This document shows positions 57,383 through 64,000 of a stretch of 64,000 bases of DNA, piece after piece (position 1 is the stretch's first letter; each line of letters opens with the position of its first letter). Source of the stretch: Dromiciops gliroides (taxonomy: Eukaryota; Chordata; Mammalia; Microbiotheria; Microbiotheriidae). The notes below the pieces were generated by a model. It searched no databases, was not told the DNA's origin, and saw only the letters and a list, made by a program, of their open reading frames with translations. The translations under genes were made by a program, and so were the position numbers. The DNA lies in contig NC_057861.1 of assembly GCF_019393635.1 (NCBI RefSeq), forward strand, positions 191,472,026-191,536,025, in the 5' to 3' direction.

Positions 57383-57536
57383 GGGGCAGCTAGGTGGCGC
57401 AGTGGATAGAGCACCAGTCCTGGATTCAGGAGGACCTGAGTTCAAATCTGGCCTCAGACACTTGACACTTACTAGCTGTGTGACCCTGGGCAAGTCACTT
57501 AACCCCAATTGCCTCACCCCCACCCCCCAAATAAAA
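57383..57536 (+). repeat. Short marsupial SINE
   Basis: Full-length; target duplication 'aattaacatacaa'. Confidence 0.93.
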
Positions 57537-57583
57537 TAAAATTAACATACAAAGTTTCTTGTAGGATTAGTTTAATCTTGTTT

Positions 57584-57642
57584 TGGTTTTGGTGGGACAA
57601 TGAGAGTTAAGTGACTTGCCCAGGGTCACACAGCTAGTAAGC
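57584..57642 (-). repeat. Partial short marsupial SINE
   Basis: Only the 3' portion 'gggacaatgagagttaagtgacttgcccagggtcacacagctagtaag' remains, about 50 bases from the preceding forward copy. Confidence 0.85.
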
Positions 57643-57644
57643 TA

Positions 57645-59220
57645 TCTTGGTTTTCTACCAGCTGTAAGACCTCTCGCTAATTTCCCTTAAAACTAAAATG
57701 TTTCTTCTGGAGTTAGACCTTGATATAAATTCAGGTTTAATTCCATGGAACTAGCTGCCCTTCATACACATATGGAAGGTAATAAAGGTAGTAGCAATGG
57801 CAGAAACTTTCCAGTTAAAAATGCATTAGGCAAGGTGGGAGGATGGGCTTAAAACATTCTAGTGCAAGTAAGACTGATGAGTGAGACATAAGAAAATAAT
57901 TTTTGTGTCTCTTGAGGACCCATTACTTTTCCAATACCACACACTCACACTATGGATCTTGCCTTTGAAGAAATGCTTTTCAGACTTTATTGTACTCCCT
58001 AGCTTTGACTCTACTTGCATTTCTCTTGCCTCTTCTCATTCCTGACCCTTTCACCCATCAGTGTGCTGATAAATGTTTTACAACAGGCTTGGGGGTGGGG
58101 GGCAGGATGCAGGATGCTTTTAAGTTTAATCTGCATTAACATTTTCTATATCTTTTCTTAAGTATAGACAATTAAGAAAACAACACATCAATTCCCGATT
58201 TGTAGTTTGTGGGTTTCCAAACTGTAAATGCTCATATTGAAAATTTAATAATAGGCTCTCTGAACAGGTGGTAGCTGGCTCCATTCATAACTTGCCTGCC
58301 AGGCTCTTGATTTTGGCCTGGGTTCCTGACCTCTGCTGTTAATGTTGAGACTCCTGGGGAAATATTTGTGAAGTGAAGACAGGGATTTCTACAGCTGCCC
58401 ACAATCAATCATTTTCTTTAAGCAAAATATACATTTTCATAAGTGCCCAATGTGTTAATTTTTTGTTGTTGTTGTTTGACTGTACTTCTTTGTTATGAAG
58501 GAAGGGGGAAGGGGTAGATGGAGCAGTGATAGTGATGCATCCCCTGAGAGAAGATAAGAAATAAAAAGTAAAAGTATCAATCATTTTTAAAATACAGAGA
58601 ATGCAGAGTATATTTTTATACATATATCATGCCTTGTATATGTCATATATATGTCAAATGGCAGCCTTTTCTAGTATGACATGGGGAGGGAAGGGGGGAA
58701 GAAGATAGTTCAGAACTTAAAATGTAACAAAAAATAAATTAAATTAAAAATAAATAAACAGAAGAGGGCAGAAGGAAGTTTAGAAGGGGCCACAACATGG
58801 AACTAGCATGTTAAATTTGAAATATACTTACAAGAATAACCCAAGGTGTATCTAGTAAAGATTCAATTTTATAATGCAGTCAGTACTCTTTTTCTGTTCC
58901 TTGTATGGGGAATTGATGTTTGTCAAGTGCCTAATGATTAATAAGAAAACAAAAAATATTCCTCAGGCTTCTTAAAGAGTATCAATATATTTCTGGTTTG
59001 GCTGGTGGAAAATAATGGGTAATTCAAGCAAAAGAACTTCAACTTGGTGTGTCCTAAATGCCTTGTTGAATATCCTTTTTCTATGACTAAGTAAATCTCT
59101 TTTTGCTAACTGGTGAATAACCTATGAATGTTGAATCTTGTTTCAATATCAAATACAAACTGCTAGAGGACTGCCCTAAGCCAGGACCATGCTAAATAGT
59201 GTCTTTGACTTTATCTATGT
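57645..59220. other. Stretch without recognised genes or named repeats
   Basis: AT-rich sequence; nothing I can identify by motif. Short open frames here are not supported as genes. Confidence 0.4.
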
Positions 59221-59227
59221 ACTTTTG

Positions 59228-59375
59228 TGTGTGTGTGTGTGTGAAGCAGTTGGGGTTAAGCGGCTTGCCCAGGGTCACACAGCTAGTAAGTGTCAAGTGT
59301 CTGAAGCCGGATTTGAATTCAGGTCCTCCTGAATCCAGGGCCGGTTCTCTATCCACTGCGCCACCAAGCTGCCCC
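59228..59375 (-). repeat. Short marsupial SINE
   Basis: Reverse copy with a (GT)n-like start instead of the T-tail; 'tatctatgtactttt' flanks it. Confidence 0.92.
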
Positions 59376-59939
59376 TATCTATGTACTTTTTATTATTTCT
59401 GGATCTGCTTACCTGACCTTATACCATTAATCAATAGTTTTGATAATTACTTCTTTATAATTTAGTTTGATGTCTAGTACTGTTAGACCAACTTCATTCC
59501 TATTTTTTTAATTATTTCCCTTGAGATTTTTGACCTGTTGTTTCTCTTGATGAATTTTATTATTATTTTCTCTAGTTCTACAAAAATAATGCCTTGGTGT
59601 GACAATAAATCTGCAAATTAGCTTAGGCGACATGAACATTTTTTTACTAGCATTCTTCCAATTACCTGCAAAGATACTTTTCATTTCTGTAAGGCCTTGA
59701 GTTCCAAATCTTCTTTACTCCCTGCCTTCCCTCCCCCCCAAAACAGCAAGAAATCTGATATAGGTTACATATGTACGATTATGTTAAACATACTTCCACT
59801 TTAGTCATGTTGTGAAAGAAGAATCAGAATAAAAGGAAAAACCACAAGAAAATCCAACAACAACCAATAAAAGTGAAAATAGTCAGACTCCATAGTTCTT
59901 TTTCTGGATGTGGAGAGCATTTCCCATCATGAGTCTTTT

Positions 59940-60083
59940 TTTTTTCCCCAGGGCAATAGGGGTTAAGTGACTTGCCCAGGATCACACAGCTAGTAAGTGT
60001 CAAGCGTCTGAGGCCGGATTTGAACTCAGGTACTCCTGAATCCAGGGCTGGTGCTTTATCCACTGTGCCACCTAGCTGCCCCC
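59940..60083 (-). repeat. Short marsupial SINE in L1
   Basis: Target duplication 'catcatgagtcttt'. Confidence 0.94.
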
Positions 60084-60314
60084 CATCATGAGTCTTTAAT
60101 AATTGTCTTCAATCATTGTATTACTGAGAGGAGCTAAGTCTGTTCATATAAGTCTTTCCAGGTTTTTCTGAAATCTGCCTGCTCATAATTTCTTATAGCA
60201 CAATAGTATCCCATTATATTCATATATTACAACTTGTTCAGCCCTTCTCCAATTGATGACTTATCTGCTCAATTTCCAATTCTTTGCCACCACAAAAGGA
60301 GTTGCTATAAATGC

Positions 60315-60470
60315 TTTTTTTCTTTTTTCTTTTGCAGGGCAATGAGGGTTAAGTGACTTGCCCAGGGTTACACAGCTAGTTAAGTGTCAGGTGTCTGAGG
60401 CTGGATTTGAACTCAGGTCCTCCTGAATCCAAGGCCAGTGCTTTATCCACTGCGCCATCTAGCTGCCCCC
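60315..60470 (-). repeat. Short marsupial SINE in L1
   Basis: Target duplication 'ttgctataaat'. Confidence 0.93.
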
Positions 60471-60892
60471 TTGCTATAAATATTTTTGTACATGTGGGTC
60501 CTTTCCTTTTTCTACGATCAATTTGGGATCCAGACCTAGTAGTGTTATTGCTGGGTCAAAGAGTATGTACAGTGATGTAGCCTTTTGGGCTTAGTTTCAA
60601 ATTGCTCTCTGGAATGGTTGGATCAGTTCACAACTCCACCCTCAGTACATTCATGTTCCAATTTTCTCACATATTCTCCAACATTTACCATTTCCTCTTT
60701 TTTTGACATAAACATTTTAATGATATTGACAGGACCCAATTAATTAATATAACTCTGATTGTCTTCATTTGCTTCTGTAAAAAGTGGTTTGTAGTTGTGT
60801 TTATATAAATTCTAAACTCCCTCTTTTTTCAAGTGGAAGTTATTGAGAACTTCTAATTATGCCAGTCAGATATTTAAAACTTCCAGGGTTTA

Positions 60893-61046
60893 GGGGGCGG
60901 CTAGGTGCTGCAGTGGATAAAGCACCGGCCCTGGATTCAGGAGTTCCTGAGTTCAAATCCGGCCTCAGACACTTGACACTTACTAGCTGTGTGACCCTGG
61001 GCAAGTCACTTAACCCCATTGCCCTGTTAAAAAAAAAACAAAAAAA
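60893..61046 (+). repeat. Short marsupial SINE
   Basis: Full-length; target duplication 'aaaacttccagggtt'. Confidence 0.94.
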
Positions 61047-61049
61047 ACT

Positions 61050-62905
61050 TCCAGGGTTGGGTCATCCCAGTTCCCAACATACTGCTTTTGCTTTATGGAG
61101 AACTACATAGGACTCGGGCACCATAATCTCTCTGCCCAACTACACAGGCAGGGGTGCCTGCCTCTGTCTGGCCTCACACCCAAGTATCCAACATCCACTT
61201 TAAGGGCTCCATACTTAGATACTCTTTCTTCCTTACAATCACTCCCTCCTAGTTACCATCCACTCCATAAACATTCAAAAGCTCTCTTAAGTCTTTTTTC
61301 TCTCTTGAACATAGTCTGTTCTAGCTTCACTCATTCAATAAACATTCTATACTCTACCACAAAACCTCATCCTATTTCCAGGCAAAACCAAGATGCCTTA
61401 ATAGCTGGCTCAGAGTATTGCCATAGGCTTGAGCTCTCTTGAATTACCATTATTAAGACTGGCTATCCCCATATGCCTGGCCTGACTGCACTCCACAATG
61501 CAGAGGACTGGCACAGGCCTGAGATAATACTGCCCTCAAGCTAGGCAGGAACAATGTTAGTCCTGCTACTACTGGGACCTGACTCTGTCTTCTTATTCTG
61601 GGATTGGGTACTGTAGGCCAGAATGTCATTGCTTCTGGCTGGTACACCATAGTTTATGAAGTCTGGAGTTGCCTCTCAGGATGGCTCAGGAAACTCCAAA
61701 GGATCTTTGCCAATCATGCCAAAACTTGAGCTCCTCTTCCTGTTGTAAGAGGACAACGACGTCCCCAATGCAGTAAATTCTTCCTGCTGCCAGTCAGCCC
61801 TCATTGAGGGACCCAAGAGCTCCTAATGTCTCAAAGTCATAAGGCTGCCCCCAAGACTAGGAATGTTTAGCTCAGGAATGCCCACTTGTCTAGGATGAGA
61901 GAGCATGACTGAAGTATGAGCTCTGTAGAGGCCCAGAGGGAGACAGAGTCAGAGACAAAGAGGCAGAGACACAGAAAATGGAATTTTTAAAAAAACAATT
62001 CAGCAAATGTGCCTGCCCAGGCACATTTGTCCACATCCCCATTTCTAGAAACAACTCTGGCTCCTGGGAAGAATGAAACACTATCCTTTCAAGTGCCTGC
62101 CCTAATGGCTTACATGAAGAATCACAGTAAAAGTAACATGGCATAATTCCAATTGGCCTTTCAAATATCAGTTTTTAAAAACATTTCAAATAGTTCCTTC
62201 AACCTAGTTGTTACACACACATATACACACACATGAGTGTGTGTGTGTATAAGTATGAAGATGACTGAGCACTCTGGGGGGTGTGGGTGAAGTAAGGGTA
62301 CCTGACTTTGCACACACTCCCCTCCCCCTCTCCCCAAACTCAAAAGATATCTTTATTCCTCAAGGCTAGTGGGAAGAAGTACTTGAGAGTTAGAGGTTGC
62401 CCCATTAGTAAATTCATGGAGTTCCTGCTTAGCAGTCAATTAGAATAGTCCTTATGGCCAAAGGAATGACTTCTGTCTGCTTGTTCTGAAGTGGATGAGA
62501 AGGCTCCTGCATCTCTCATTACCAAGAGGATGCTATTTAAGCAACAATCTCCCCTTGTCTTGTTTATGAAATGGCTACCTCCAAATTCACCCACATCTAC
62601 TCTACCTTTTACAATGATTAGGGCATAGTCATAAAATAAAGGCTGTACAACTCAGATTTTGAGGAGGAACCAGATCTGGAATATCTTTTGTACCATGTTG
62701 AATAAAAAAAGCTGAACTAAAAAAAAAAGCAGCTAGAGGTATAATGCTTTATTGTCCTTTGGCTTGCTCACAATTCTTGGGACTTACTAGACCCTAAATC
62801 CCTGCCCTGGCTTCTACTCTCCTCTGCATGGAGGAATTAGAGGAAATGTACAAGACTTATGCTGATTAAAAGGCACAGTTGAGTTTTAATCTGCAAGATC
62901 AGAGG
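61050..62905. other. Unassigned, GC-moderate segment
   Basis: Higher C/G content than the rest of the right half, with several frames of 60-115 codons on both strands but none that I recognise, and no splice-bounded conserved exon. It may include an unclassified LTR or old repeat. A CACA/TGTG tract lies at 62213-62250. Confidence 0.35.
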
Positions 62906-62910
62906 GAATG

Positions 62911-63096
62911 GGGGGCAGCTAGGTGGCACAGTGGATAAAGCACCAACCCTGGATTCAGGAAGACCTGAGTTCAAATCTAGCCTCGGACACTTGACACTTA
63001 CTAGCTGTGTGGCTCTGGGAAAGTCACTTAACCCTCATTGCCACCCCCCCAAAAAAAGCCCAACCAAAACCAAAACCAAAAAACAAACAAAAAAAA
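62911..63096 (+). repeat. Short marsupial SINE
   Basis: Full-length with A/C-rich tail; target duplication 'agatcagagggaatg'. Confidence 0.94.
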
Positions 63097-63539
63097 GATC
63101 AGAGGGAATGCCCAAATCATTGAAATCATAAATCTACTGAAATACTGTGAACTGCACATTTGCAGAGAAGTTATCTCTAGATACTAATGATTACAATGCA
63201 AACATTTCTCTGCATTTTGTGAATGGTTGATATTGTCTAGGTGAGAAAGGAAATCTCCCGATGTATACTTAGAGCCTCCTTGTCATGTGAGTCTCTGATG
63301 TAAGGTTACAAGTAGAAGATAGAGAGTACATTATTTCACCCCATAAACATAATAGTAATAATAATTATTATATTCAACATTTACATAACACTTTAACATT
63401 CTATTTGTGTTGGGGTGGGGGTGGGGGGTGGAGGATGGAGAAGAAGGGTTTTAAGCAGGGGCAGTGACTCTGTACCTTGGAATGGGAAAGGTGATTGGAT
63501 CTCTTGCTAAGAACTTAGGTAATGTGTCTAATCTCCATT

Positions 63540-63765
63540 TGTGTGTGTATGTAAACACATATGCAGACATGTGCATAGATATATACATACAAATATAGCA
63601 TCTATGGATGTTTCTATATCTATAAATTATATAAATTGATATATATTTTTATTATGTATATGTGTATATAATATACACACATGTACACACATGTATGTGT
63701 ATATATTTATACATTTACACATACACATGTGCACACATGCGCACACTCATATATTATATATTATG
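63540..63765. repeat. Degenerate TATG/CACA dinucleotide-rich tract
   Basis: Alternating purine-pyrimidine sequence of over 200 bases. The last 230 bases of the window hold no recognised feature. Confidence 0.75.
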
Positions 63766-64000
63766 AATGATCACCTAGGACTGGGAAATTGGCAACAGAG
63801 CTGCCAGATGGCACCCAAACATGCTCCCAGTACCAGTTCAAGAGTCCCCTGGGACCTCCTTCTGTCTCGATGTTTCTGGCCCTGATGTTTAGCTATAGCC
63901 TCTTTATCATCTCTAGGTGCTGGAATGTCTCTGGTAGGGGTAGCAGCTTGAGAGTTTGTCCAGCCCCCACTGCAGTATCTGCAGACCTATCTTCCTAAGC

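Larger units (their letters stand above)
59630..60715 (-). mobile_element. L1 ORF2 C-terminus and 3'UTR, split by two SINEs
   Basis: Reverse L1 3' end from 'cttccaattacctgcaaaga' to 'ctccaacatttaccatttcc'. Confidence 0.87.

Overview
The window is a piece of a marsupial nuclear genome. About 45 copies of one tRNA-related marsupial SINE (core 'gcagctaggtgg…', A-rich tail) are scattered over both strands. They sit among marsupial L1 3' ends, ORF1 and ORF2 remnants, CORE-SINE/MIR, L2 and CR1/L3 relics, and solo endogenous-retrovirus LTRs. The species cannot be fixed from sequence alone. The order of genes resembles human 18q23.

Two real protein-coding genes can be read, facing each other. TXNL4A (+, coding exons 529-681, 10090-10193, 14188-14359) is complete over its 142 codons and encodes the U5 snRNP protein DIM1. 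HSBP1L1 (-, exons at 34128-34084, 31106-31040, 29353-29259 and a probable last exon at 26197) encodes a small heat-shock-factor-binding-protein-like coiled coil of about 70 residues and starts in a CpG-rich segment at about 33.93-34.33 kb. Its third exon can only be joined in frame through an AT-AC intron carrying the U12-type 5' splice site and a U12-type branch site, so this gene appears to need the minor spliceosome. The neighbouring TXNL4A product belongs to the U5 particle shared by both spliceosomes.

Layout: 1-0.5 kb L1 3' end abutting the first TXNL4A coding exon; 0.5-14.9 kb TXNL4A with repeat-filled introns, including a 7SL RNA retropseudogene and CR1/L3 pieces; 14.9-26 kb region between the convergent 3' ends, with three ERV LTRs, L2 and a dense SINE cluster; 26-34.3 kb HSBP1L1; 34.3-64 kb with no recognisable functional gene, holding a processed retrocopy of the 3' end of a PPR-protein mRNA (probably LRPPRC), nested L1, SINE and LTR insertions at 44-54 kb, and unassigned sequence at about 61-64 kb.

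Most open reading frames outside the two genes are translations of SINEs or L1 fragments and are not annotated as genes. No CRISPR array, operon or prokaryotic system is present. Repeat boundaries are read by eye and may be off by several bases; repeat family names come from recalled consensus patterns, not a search.
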